The position numbers and the translations under genes are program-made. The notes beneath the pieces were generated by a model that did no database searches, was not told the DNA's origin, and was given only the letters and a program-made list of their open reading frames with translations. A DNA stretch of 64,000 nt, taken from NCBI GenBank assembly GCA_914767715.1, contig OU612072.1:4774001-4838000 (forward strand), read 5' to 3'. Every line of letters begins with the position of its first letter. The first letter of the stretch is position 1. Positions 48,619 to 60,320 of this stretch are shown here, in pieces. This DNA is from Membranipora membranacea (Eukaryota; Bryozoa; Gymnolaemata; Cheilostomatida; Membraniporidae).

Positions 48619-51600
48619 CTAATAGTAAAGTTCATCAGCTTCTGAAACCACACCGATATTAGGATGAGTCTTTATAAGCTCCCTGGCCAGCTGCTGAAGC
48701 TTCTTCACATCAGTCTACAAGTGAAAAATACTAACTTTTGAATTAAAATTTAAACTAAAACAGTTAATTATGTAAAAAGTTGGTTCAGTGTTTTGGCATT
48801 TGTGCGCAATTAGTATTTTTTCTATATCACAACATGTGAAGCCAACTTAAATCCATCTGTTGTGGTTATTATTAAAATTTTTAGGAAAATCTTTAGACAA
48901 AGCTCAAATCTTTTAGACAACATGGCTTAAAACTTTTATTATTCATGCAAATGAATGAAAGGTTGCATCATCATATGGAAATATTCAGTCAAATTTATCA
49001 CCGATCAATTACCATAAAAACAGCAAAATGAGTAGCTGATCACCTTTCGCTCATTTGTAGTTTCCGGGAAATCATCAAAGAATAAAATCCTTCTGGGGTA
49101 CTGGCTTTCATTGAACTAAATAAGGAAAGATAGATTCTTAAAAAGAAAAATATAATAGACACATAAATATATACATTCAATTTCTTCGACCATGGAGAAA
49201 ATTTTAATTCTTAGATAGATTTGACTAAACACAGTTTTTATTGATCCATTTTGGGTTGTATTTTAAGTCTAATATGAAATGACAGCAAACAATTAATATT
49301 ATAATGCAGTATCTGGATATTCATATATATATTATTTTCTAGGATTTAATTTAGAAAATACCTAGTCTATATTAGAATTTAGGCTGCATATAAATTAGCC
49401 TATTATGGGTTGTGATGGATAGTGCTTATGCCGTGTTATCTAAGCATGTATCACCATTGTGCCTTTCCGAATCGACCAATGTCCTGGTATGTTTTTTTTT
49501 GATTGGCTGATGGGTTTCGGTTTTTTGGTTTGTGGAGTTGTCTGTAGATAACTTCAAAATATTGAACTGACTCTCAATCTAAATATTTGTTAGAAACACT
49601 CACATAGTTTTCTCTGCAGTGTTTGAGTATAGCATCAATAGTCACACAATTCGTTCCTGCTTGCAGCCTACAAAATAAAGTTGAAATAATATTTTTGCAA
49701 CCTGGATATTGATGAGCTAGTGTTGAATATATCCTGACAGTAATATTGATTATTGATAGATAATCAAGAGACTATAAAATTCTCAACTTGTTGCGCGCAC
49801 ACCACTGCACAACACACAGGTCTTCAGCTAGAAACCATAAGTCAAGCGCTGTTTTTGGGATCCCAGCAGCATAAAGCAACCCCCGTGTGTTGATGAGTAT
49901 CTCAATCAATCTCTTTGGGCCCTCAGTGCTTATTGTCCCTTTCGGCGTTTTGTCATGTGTTTATTCTGTTGCCAACTTTCATTGCACATATGAATTATAT
50001 ATTATATATTAAATATATTATGATTGTATTTTCAAAAGTAACACACTTGTGATCCAGAACTGCAAAAATACATTTAGATGATCAAGAGATTGTCTGAACT
50101 GTTATAAACTTTCATTTATATCAGTTTCAGTGTTGATCAAAAACCTTGAAACTTACTTTATACAGTAAACTAGTTCATCCCCATCGATACTCTCTTGGCC
50201 AGATATGACCTGCGTTCATAAAAAAATAATTCACTGCTGATTGTAAATATTGAACTAGTATTTGTGTCACTAATTTTTTTATTAAGCTGGATTCTTCACT
50301 AAAATGTATGCTGACGTCATTATTATCATTAATCTGTGATAGGAAAGCTCTGTCTTCCGCTCTTCTGTAGACATTGTTTTTTGTTGTTGAAAAATCATGC
50401 AATATCCTAGGTTCTCATTGTGCTTACCTTTATAGCTCTTATTCCTGGTAATGATGCAAGCTCATTTTCTATCAATGATGGCCAAACAATACATGTGTTG
50501 ACCGTAAACCGTAAACAATCTGCAGCTCTGCCTTTGATAATGAACCTGCCATTAGGAAGCATCACTGCTGCATCTCTGTATAGATAAATAAGGTAGCAAA
50601 AAAAGATAACTAAACAATAACAAAACAATAAATAAAATATCACATGACTACTTACAGCGGTAATGCCATCTGATGACAAGGGATTCAAACGAAAATGATT
50701 ACAATTACAATTTTCACCTATTTAATCAATATAGTTTTTCTATTAATTTAATAATAACTATGTCTTATGCTTACAATGTCTTGGTCATTGATACAGACTA
50801 TTACTGTTTATTGCTTGTACTTCTTATTGTAACACACCCTGTTTTGAAGAAACCGTCCTTTGTGAATGCTTCTCTGCTCATCTGCTCCATACCTATATAA
50901 CCAGAAAATGCTCTGGGTGTTTTAACTTCCAGTCTACCCTCCTCGGCAATATTGACTATATTTCCACTGTCATCCACGACCCGTATCTGGTAAATTAGAC
51001 TTTTGTATGAGCGTTGAATTATGACATTTATTTGGAAAGGTAGTTATTCATTTTGAAATGAGTATCCAGCTGTTTGATACAAGTGTTGCATTCATAGGAA
51101 CAATTTACAAGAAACCTGTACATGTGTCATTCATATCAACTGTCAGCGTAAATCTTTTGAGACAAACCTGGCATTTGCTGGAAGGTATTAAGCCATCTGT
51201 TGTATTCGCTGTCATTTCACCTTCAAAATGACCAACACCCACATTAGAGCACTCGGTCATCCCATACAAATCCTGAAAAGAGCAGACTCTTCGAGTTATG
51301 CATAAATATTTAATATCAGGATTCTCTGATAGAACTTGGTGCCCTGCAGGACCGCCACCCACCCGGAACACGGCGGACTATAGGTGAGAAAGGTGAAAAT
51401 TTAATATCAGGAATGGTCTTGTACCGCATTATACCTTCACTTCTTACTGCAAATTCAGTATCAAAATCATAAAGTATTGTGTAGCTTGCTATGGAAATGC
51501 CATTAGTTTTGATGCCATTTGAAAGATTTTTTATGTTATATCATGTAAGAATATGGTCCAGTGATGTAATCTTTTTTTTTTAAATTTTCATCTCATATGA

Positions 51601-54600
51601 CAATATTCTGTATCGCTCCTCACCAAAACTCTCCCCCCAAAGTAGTTTTTCATCTTCTGCCTGTATGTGCTGGAGTGACATTGGCCCGTCAATATAACTT
51701 CACTGACAGGCCTGAAATCAGGATAATGCTGACTCATGTAGTCACATAGGGTGTCCAACTTCTTACCCATCAGCAATATGGAATTCACTCTACAATCAAT
51801 AAAAGGATGTGTTATTCTTCCTAAAGTTTTTTTCGATTCTCACATGATTGAAGGTGCCTCTCAACTATATTTGCATTTGATTATGTAACAAACTAATTTA
51901 TTGACTCACCCTTCCTCAAAGATCGCAGAAGCACACCTCTCGTTGTACTTTAATGAAGAGGCTGGTGCATAGACAATTTTATCATTGATGCCAGCTAGGG
52001 TGGCGGCACTTCGTCCAAATGCAATACCACAGCCTTTACTCAAACTTGAGTTCATTATTACCTGTAACGAAAGATTATTTTCACAACAATTCTTTGAATT
52101 TAAAAAAAACCAATCTTTTGAATTGAATTTAAATGTAATCATGGTACATAAGGTTGCTTATTTTAATATATTAACCATGGTAAGGTAACTTACCTTGCCA
52201 GTGGGGGAGAAGGCAGGTCGAAAGCGCTCCAAAATAGCCCTATGTGAATGCTGGATCCCCTTTGGATACCCTGTACTGCCCTACAACAATGATAGATAAA
52301 GTGTCTTAAGTCATCAGCAGTTAAGATATAATGGATGTTTTTGTGTACCTAACACAATATAACAATCTAAATGTAATTGTATTAAAAGAGTTGAGTGACC
52401 AATATATATACGCACAACTGTGTTTCTTTATTCTTCATGAATGTATCAATCTAGAGTTCGCTGAGATTGTTGGAGCTTATGGCACATAAAATACTTTTTT
52501 TGGCCCGTGTAGCCAATGACAGTAGAATTTTGTGTGCATGCAAATAATAACAAACTGATTATAAACTGGTATAACATACTGAAGTGAAAACCACGTGTGC
52601 AATATGATCTGGCTTGACTTTTCTTCTTGTCTCCAAAAGATCAGTATCAGTGACGGATGTCACGGTCGGAATTCGTAGGTCAGCCAGTGGTGTTAAGAAT
52701 GGGTGCCGCTTCATAAACTCAGTGTCTCTCCCTTCATAGAAAATTTTCCTCACAAAGGGTAGCCTTTATTAACATGAATATTTGAATTTAATAATTTTAT
52801 TGGTACAATGTTTGACTAAGTAGAACCAAGAGATCGTTTTGTAGTCAGAAGGTAAGTACTGCAGTGTTACACAAGCCACCTGCTACAGCAAAAAGCATTG
52901 GTTGCAATAGAAGTTGTCCCCTTGCTCAGGCACAATATATTATGAGTGATCTGGAGTCAACATCATTGTACAAGCTCATTGAACTGCTCATTCTTGTAAA
53001 TACGGAAAACTTTGTTGAGGAAAGCCTTATAATGTGTATTCATTATGGTAAGACGTTTCCTCTGGCAGATGGATTCAACCATTAGCATTTGTGGACTGTT
53101 TCAGCTTGTACTGTGACTGAGGCTGAAAACAAGTACTTTGGGTTTGTACAACACAGTCAACTCGATACCACTCACATTCGTTTTACCTTAGCAAGGGGGG
53201 ACAATTTAGTATGCGATCAGTATCAATCACCAGATGGCTAAGAATTTTATCAACTTTTTGATCTTGTATAGGTGCAGAAGTACTCCTGCCGAGGTATGAA
53301 TTTTTTGTATCTCTATGTACTTTATGCTTCCAATAAACTCTCTACAGCACTTGACTATCACTGAGAGGTACATCAACAAATACAATGGATACAAACTCTG
53401 CACTTAAGACATGTAATCACTGATAATTATTGAGTATCTCAGTTAATTTGATGAAAGATCGGCTAATTTTATAGCACTGTCATGTAATCTGGTAATCTCT
53501 TAATTAGCAACTTGAGATGGCTGTCTGTGTGTCTAGGTTGTTATTATAGGTTATATGATTTTAGCTCACGTTTGTGAAGTTGGATACGTTTTCTCTTTAT
53601 CAAAGTGCTGACACAGTGCTAGGGCTATTCTCCGATCAGCTCCATCACCAATAAAGACAATTTTCGGTTTTGCGAGTGCAAATGTCTTCTCTATAGTCTT
53701 CACCATGGGTTCATGGATGAAAGGATGCTGCAACACAAATGCCGGATGAAGACACAAATCATTTGAATAAATATAGTTGTGTTTGTAAGTTTTGCTAAGT
53801 GGTAAACAGGTCAAGTTCTCAACCAGCCTGTTATGTGTACGTAACCCAACCAAAAGTTGTTTCGACTTAGACTGATGATACCGACCCTTTGTAACAGGAC
53901 ACTTAATAATGGCCATCTTCTGTGTGAACACAAGCATTGTCTATGCATATAGAAGAACCTATATGTCTAGTACAACTCAATCCAGGAGGACACTGTCACT
54001 AGCCACTGCAGTGTTGATAGCCGTCGTTGTGGTAAGTTCCAATAATTGCATTGACATCTAGTTGCCAATATAAAACACTGTCTATGCCTGCACCTAGACC
54101 TTCAAGTTATTGGTAACCCATACAGACAACGCTATATGTATATATTTATATATGTATATATGTATATATATGAATATATATATATTGTTTCAAGATTGTT
54201 TTGATTTATAATTTATCATCCCCATACTACCCTTGAAGTTCAAGAACTATTTCCGGGCAAAAAATTGTAAAATGATCAGCACATTGATCCAAGTAGATCT
54301 TGTTCACCAGTTTGAGAATTTCAGTGTGCTGCTATACCTAATGGTGAATGTTGAGTGGTTGAATTTTTATTTCCCCATCAAAGATCATAAAGCCAATTAA
54401 GTGGATCATCAGAGATTTGCTCAGAACACATCAAGAGAACGGGAAGATGAGACATAACAGGAATGAGCGTATTCAGTTCAAATTTAGTAGTTACTACACA
54501 CACTACACATCTTACCATAGATGCCACTCCGATTGATATGCAGCCAACCCAGACAGCAAGAGCCTCCATACTAAAACATCCAATCATGGCACTGAAATCT

Positions 54601-54983
54601 TCTCCGGTTTTGAGAATTCCCAGAGATAGCAACCCTTTCGTATATTGATCACTCTACAAATAGTTAAAACTGGTCATTAGACATATGAATTTGTTCTGTA
54701 AGAATCTGAAATCAAAACAGCACTCACGCACATACATTTCAAAGCAGAGTTCACCATGACAATGCAGTAACAGTGTAACTGTAACAGAGTGACATTGTGC
54801 ATTCGGCACAGTATATACCTGATTCAAAATAAATTCTGAGTTGACGTGTTCATGGGTTTCAAGGTTGACAAATTGAGTTATCCTTCCTTGTTTTCGTACT
54901 CGATAAAACAAGTCAAACAGCACTCTGTCCTGAACAGGTCTTGCATCAGGATCCCTCATATCAATGTAGCTTTTTGTGAGCAT
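48619..54983 (-). CDS. Adenylate-forming (AMP-binding, ANL) enzyme, paralogue B
   Basis: Fourteen exons in coding order: 54819-54983, 54516-54653, 53570-53727, 52580-52763, 52194-52280, 51910-52061, 51624-51789, 51168-51272, 50838-50986, 50428-50575, 50157-50209, 49604-49667, 49044-49115, 48619-48714. They give 578 residues. Nine exons have the same length as in paralogue A, and every splice phase is the same, so this is a tandem duplicate. The phosphate loop FTSGSTGYPKG (213-223) is canonical, as is YGMTE (353-357). TGD (434-436) and GRAADCLRF (450-458) follow; the usual hinge Lys is Arg, and the Gly after it is lost. The end motif is PETTNERK rather than P-x-T-x-x-G-K. It ends DELYY, with no peroxisomal SKL. 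The family adenylates carboxylic acids (acyl-CoA synthetase, 4CL and luciferase relatives); the substrate cannot be read from sequence. Confidence 0.88.
49795..49987 (-). repeat. Interspersed repeat, copy 1 (retroelement 3' tail)
   Basis: The block containing cacaggtcttcagctagaaa and agtcaagcgctgttt recurs at 62848-63065, with similarity resuming at cagcagcat, gtgtgttgat, ccctcagtgc and tgccaact. This copy lies in an intron of enzyme gene B and is shorter by internal gaps. The other copy lies just downstream of a minus-strand retroelement ORF, so orientation is taken as minus. Confidence 0.75.
54131..54187. repeat. TATATG/TA-rich simple repeat
   Basis: Alternating tatatg and tata units in the intron after the second exon of enzyme gene B. 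Confidence 0.8.
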
Positions 54984-56408
54984 GATGATGCCGACACAAC
55001 TGTATTCACCTCTAAACAGCTTCTTTGTGTTAAATACTGAGATATTGCAGAGTCGAGGTCATTTTGTCTGAAACAAAGTTTCTAATAATAGGGTTGTGAA
55101 CGAAAAGATAATTACACAGAATTATTGTCTTAATTATATGTATGATAGATGATAGGCTAATGTTGGCTTATTTTCATAGAATAAAAGCTTAATTATCACC
55201 TGTAAATTTTGATAAATTCAATAAATTCAATCATTTCATAAAGTACAATAATGCTGTGAGTTATTAGAACTGACATCCAACAGTTTATCATGATGAAAAA
55301 ACTTGTTGTTACCGGTGTCATTAATAACCATTTTGAGTAAAGGTTCTGGTATCACACTTAAAAGACTAAGGAGACCAAAGTTATATTGTGTGCAGCAAGT
55401 TTGCCCTAAATTAAAGAAACCTAGAATACATTAGTTTGTGGGCCGACACTGGGGTAATCTCATAATTTATTTTTAATTTTTACAGCAACAGATAACCTCA
55501 ACTTACCCTTGAGATGGTTGACCTTCATGTCAATGCTGTATTGACATGTGCACACAGTTTTGTTTGCATTGGGGTTTTATCTTAACATTTATCTTATTAT
55601 TCTGTCAAAGACTGTACTGTACTGTTATCCTTGAATGATTAGAGACATGATAATGTCAACAATTCACGGAAGAAATGTTTGAGGTTTACAATGTTTCATA
55701 AGGAAAGGGTCTAATTAAAATGTGGACTACCGCATACTATTCTTGCCAAAAATATTGCCTGGTGTAGTAAGAAATATTTTTGACAAGTCTAGGCATTGTC
55801 ATTTCGTGCTGAAAGACTGCAATCCCAGTACAACAAAGCTTGCCAATTGCCACAACAGGTTTGATAAGGGTTTGCTGATATTTACAGATGGTAAAACATG
55901 ATATGCCTGGATCTGAAAAAAACTGAAATACTCACCTGCTGACTACGCTTTGTATTCAAAATTGACAAAAACAGGATCACCATGTTTGCCAATTTTATGA
56001 AATTATCTTCTCCTGCATATCTGTGTCAATTGGCCTAGTACACTGCTAGTGCCTTATGTTTGCCATTTAGTTTTATTGCAAGAGAGGACAATTCTCCTAA
56101 CAACAATTGTTTTAGCGACCTAAACTTTTTAAGCTAAATTAGGAAAAATGATAAAACAACTGTTCGCAACAACTGGAGTGTATGTGTAACAAATCAGCAG
56201 TTCCAGGCCGTTTTCCCTATTGCTTATCATGTGAGCTATATAAATGTCCGTCATATTAAATGAAATGACCAATATTGCCATCCTCCTCTGTGCTTCTCAA
56301 TTCAAATGCAGCATGTTGATTTGACATATGGAGGCAGTTTGTAGGTGTCCCACCAAGCCTAATTTAGAAGAAATTGACAATCAACTGGCCAGACGATACA
56401 TTTTCATA
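54984..56408. other. Upstream region of enzyme gene B
   Basis: It should contain the promoter and 5' UTR of paralogue B. No gene, repeat array or clear promoter element was recognised. Confidence 0.5.
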
Positions 56409-56415
56409 CTATAAA
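56409..56415. repeat. Target-site duplication, left
   Basis: The heptamer ctataaa directly flanks the left inverted repeat and is repeated exactly at 60314-60320 next to the right one. P-type elements normally duplicate 8 bases; here 7 match. Confidence 0.75.
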
Positions 56416-56448
56416 CAGAGACTATGGATATAGAGACCTTCCACTTGC
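56416..56448 (+). repeat. Left terminal inverted repeat of the THAP transposon
   Basis: 33 bases starting cagagactatgg and ending ccttccacttgc. It matches the reverse complement of 60281-60313 at 31 of 33 positions; the differences are at repeat positions 11 and 17. Confidence 0.93.
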
Positions 56449-56990
56449 GCATAAAATGCGAATAGCCAATCAGCGTTATTTAACGGTCACGCCCACTTCC
56501 GGTTGTAAAGTTAACGTCTGCTGCCTCAAACAGCAATGGCTTTCTCAATGAAATTTCAGGTTTTTCACCTGAGTTATTTGTGACAAATAACCACAATCTT
56601 CATGACAAAACCAGATCAGACAACAACAAAGTCACAACCAACTTGTTATTGCATTCTTAGCCAGAGTTGAACATTACACATATTTTTGTAAGAAAGTAAG
56701 GGGGGAGGCAGTAAAATCCATCATAGTTGGCCACTGTGATTAATGATGAACTGACATATAAGGATAGATGCTGTGATGAGTTGTTTATCATCTGTGAGGA
56801 CAAGGGGATTCCTTTTGCTAATGTCAATGAAGTCTATAAAAATAAAATCCAAAAACTACTTTCACATTTAAGTTTTGTCAATTGACAAAGATAAGACATC
56901 TATTAACACGAGAAAGAGCTGCTGAAAATTTTTGTGAATAATATCACCAATTAGTTGTGATAAAATAATACACGCTAAAAGTTGTGATCA

Positions 56991-59886
56991 TGGTGACTGG
57001 ATGTGCTGCCATCAACTGTACAAACACACTAAAACTGAAGTAAATGGCATCAAAGTTTCTCAATCCAAAAGAACCTTTAAGGTAAGTGTCACATATGTAT
57101 CCACCGAATTATTAAATATGACAGCATTTATGAGGAATACAGAAAAAAGATCAAATTCACATCTGGAAACAACCATAACTAAATAAATAAAAATACTTCA
57201 TGCTTAGTATTGCAAAGCGTGAAAGACAACTTAAGCAAAAAATCTGTCAAATGATGTTGGGAGCGTTTACAAGTAGCTTACCTGGCAATAAATTTTCTTC
57301 TTTTTCTTGCAACCACAGGAGGATCTATTGAAGTTAGCTGCTGAAGTACTTTACAAAAACTACAGGTTATGCTCCGTGCATTTTGAAGACTCACAGTTTA
57401 CTAATATCGAGAAGACAAGACTAAATGGGAATGCTAGACCAACCATCTTTAACGTACCCAACCCGCCAAACTCTGTGTCTAGCAAACGAAGAGCACCAAA
57501 GGAAAGAAACATCGCTGCGGCTGATAAAAGTGTGTTTCCGATATTAAAGTAGTATGAAATATTAAATGAAAATTGCACTCAGCTGATAGGGCTGGCTAAG
57601 TTTATTTTTCCAATGTGAATACCTTTCCATTCTCTTCTACTGATGACCCACAATTATCTTTTTCGCATAGGATCTCGCATGGTGCTGACCACTTCTACCT
57701 CTTCAACAAGTACAAGCACCCCGCCTGTCACCACTCCCAGGAATATGAGATTAACTGATCAATCTGAAGGTGAGACGCCACTGAATGCACAAACTCCCCG
57801 CAAGAAGAAGCTTAAAAAAAGACTGAACAACATGCGATGCCGCATATGGCGACTGGAGAAAAAAGTGTCTCAACTAAATCGAGAACTAAAAGAGGCAAAG
57901 AAGAGCTCTGAACTCGATCAAGTACTTTCGAAGATAGAAGGTTTTGTGAGTGATAAAACTGTGATTTTTTTACGTGATCAGATATCTATGTGCAAACTGA
58001 AGAAAAAAGGAATTCGATATAAAATGTGCGATAAATTACTGGCACTATCCATCTACTCTCAAAGTAAAACGGCCTACAGACAGCTCAAAAAGATTCTTAT
58101 ATTACCCTCAAAACCTACTCTATTGAGATTCATGCGACAATGTAATATAAATCCAGGTTTTCAGGTTAATGTCCTTCAGGCGCTGCAAACCAAAATTTCC
58201 AAAATGAAGGATCAAGATCGCGACTGTGTCTTGATATTTGATGAGATGGCAATAAAAAGTGGGTTAATATATGACCCTCGAACAGATTCTATTACAGGCC
58301 TGGAAGATTTCGGAGGCTTTTGTAGAACCCAGTATGTGGCCAACCATGCTTTGTGTTTTATGGTTCGTGGTCTGTACAAAAAATGGAAGCAGCCAGTGGG
58401 GCACTTTTGGTCTTCCGGGTTAAATCAAGGCAAACATGCTGCAAACATTAGTTCATGAGGGCATAAGAAAGCTCAATGCTAAGGGTCTCCGAGTAAGGGC
58501 AATCATCTGTGATCAAGGCGCTACAAACAGGCAATTCATCAACACTTTTCAAGGAGTTACACCTGAGCAACCATATTTTGATGCACAGAATCAGAAGGTT
58601 TACACCATTTTTGATCCTCCCCATCTTCTGAAAAATGTAAGAAACAATATGAAGTGGTTTTATATGGCAAGGCAAGCCTGTAAAATGGCAATATTTAGCT
58701 GACTTTCATGCTGCAGACCGAAGCTCATCACTCAACTTAGCTCCAAAAGTTACTTCAAATCATCTAGAGCTGCCACACTGTAGCGGCTGGTATTCAAACA
58801 GCTGTAGAGCTAGAGCTTCTGCCAACCGATGCATTGCACACCGCAAGCTTCATTGAATTATTTGATAATTTGTTCGATGTGTTTAATTCCCGGAGATTTC
58901 ATTCTCAAAGGCTCTTAACTGTGCATTGTCGGCAGATTCATGCCATTGGAAATTTGCCGACTAAGCACTGATAGAGCTGTCATGTATGGTGACCCAAAAA
59001 CGCAAAAAAATTCCTTGCATTGAGGGCTGGAAGACCTCCCTATCTGCCTTGAAGTTTTTGTGGGCAGATTTGGGCTATGAAAAACTCATGACGAATCGTT
59101 TAAATCAAGATTGCCTAGAAAACTTGTTTGGACAGATAAGAGGACTGGGAGGATTCAGAGACAACCCTGATTCTGACCAGTTCAAGGCCGCTTTTCTGCA
59201 AGTCACAATTAGCAATATGCTGGATTACAAAGGTGAAAATTCTAATTGTGAGGATGATACTGATGAGCATCTTTTCTCAGACCTAATAAAAGGGGAAGAT
59301 GCCAGCGCTGTAGAGAATTCCTGTGCTGGCCTTACTGATGAATACTCTTCAGTCACAAGCATCGGAGAAGATGTTATCAGTGATCATTCTCATGTAAATG
59401 TGTCCATAGTCTATTTAAATTCAATAGTCTATATGGGGGGGTTACATAACCAAAAAATTCTTTAAAAATGTTAACTGCCCGATCTGCCTGGCGACATTTT
59501 TGAACAAAAATATCGAGAGTCATGACCCAAGAGCTTTGAAATTTGTGGCTGAAAAGTCATATGATAAAATAAACAGTGGCCTGATTGTACCTTCAGTACC
59601 CCTCACTAATCTGCTGTCAGACATTGCAAATCTGACTGATAATATAGGAGAGAAAAACTACCTCCAGGTCGGCATTGTTAAAAACTATGTCAAGATCATA
59701 TCTGGTTGGCCCTTACTACATTCTCATCATTTTGCATATAGTAACAGCTGTTTGAATTATGTACTCAGTGCTTGCCAACATTTCATTAAGGTGAAAATTC
59801 ATCACAATTTAAAAAAGATGAACATAATGCAAAACAAAGCTGGTAATAGCAGATATAGAAAAGTATTGAAATTAACACACCAGTGA
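56991..59886 (+). pseudogene. THAP/P-element-type transposase, frameshifted
   Basis: Exon 1 (56991-57081) starts MVTGCAAINCTN, the first Cys pair of a THAP zinc finger, and is then out of frame. Exon 2 (from 57319) gives LCSVHFEDSQF, the C-x2-H pair, and ends the THAP domain with ARPTIF. From 57671 come a basic stretch, a coiled coil (WRLEKKVSQLNRELKEAKK) and the RNase-H-like core. The three expected acids are recognisable in LIFDEMAIKSG, IICDQGATN and CLENLFGQIRGLGGFR. Frameshifts or stops occur near 57044, 58440, between 58700 and 58985, and near 59465. A last open part runs 59500-59886. The family excises and reinserts its own DNA. This copy cannot make a full protein unless the breaks are sequence errors or unrecognised introns. 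Confidence 0.85.
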
Positions 59887-60280
59887 TATTTATCCTGAGC
59901 AGGTTTAAATTTTTCTGAGATATAGATAGTGCCAAAGATTTGCAATTATTGTATGTACATGTATTTGTAATTTTTGAAATCCTATGTATGCATTTTTGTG
60001 AAATTTCTGTGAACACCTTCTGCTTACAAAGACATTCTATTTTGTATTGATAATTGTAAAATTAAGATTTTGAATTGCATTTGTCACATTTGATACTATT
60101 GAAATAGTGTCAAAGTTTTGTGTGGATGTACCTATGAAAATAAACAATAAAATCATTCACCTTGTCAGTTTCTGATAGCAAATTCATTGCGCTGGGTACG
60201 CTTACCTCCAAGCAACTACCACCAGTAAGGGGCGGAGCCTAATTTTCAATGTGTTAGCATCGGTTATATAGGTTATCATG

Positions 60281-60313
60281 GCAAGTGGAAGGTCTCAATA
60301 TCTATAGTCTCTG
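60281..60313 (-). repeat. Right terminal inverted repeat of the THAP transposon
   Basis: 33 bases ending tagtctctg, the inverted partner of 56416-56448. Confidence 0.93.
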
Positions 60314-60320
60314 CTATAAA
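60314..60320. repeat. Target-site duplication, right
   Basis: ctataaa, identical to 56409-56415. Confidence 0.75.

Larger units (their letters stand above)
56416..60313 (+). mobile_element. P-element-like THAP DNA transposon, nearly complete
   Basis: A 3898-base unit is bounded by 33-base inverted repeats with two mismatches and by a 7-base direct duplication. It holds a spliced THAP-type transposase read left to right. Both repeats begin cagagactat. Subterminal sequence inside each end is also related in inverted form (a gcccactt/gccccttac block). The transposase has frameshifts, so this copy looks non-autonomous now. The near-matching termini suggest a fairly recent insertion. Confidence 0.9.

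Noticed and set aside
51273-51375. Upstream extension of the YGMTE exon of enzyme gene B (peptide with FRVGGGPAGHQ)
   Set aside because: The frame is open and has a GGGP that resembles an ANL motif. However, the preceding exon already supplies the matching region (LTGQCHSSTYRQK), and starting at 51272 gives the same join as paralogue A.
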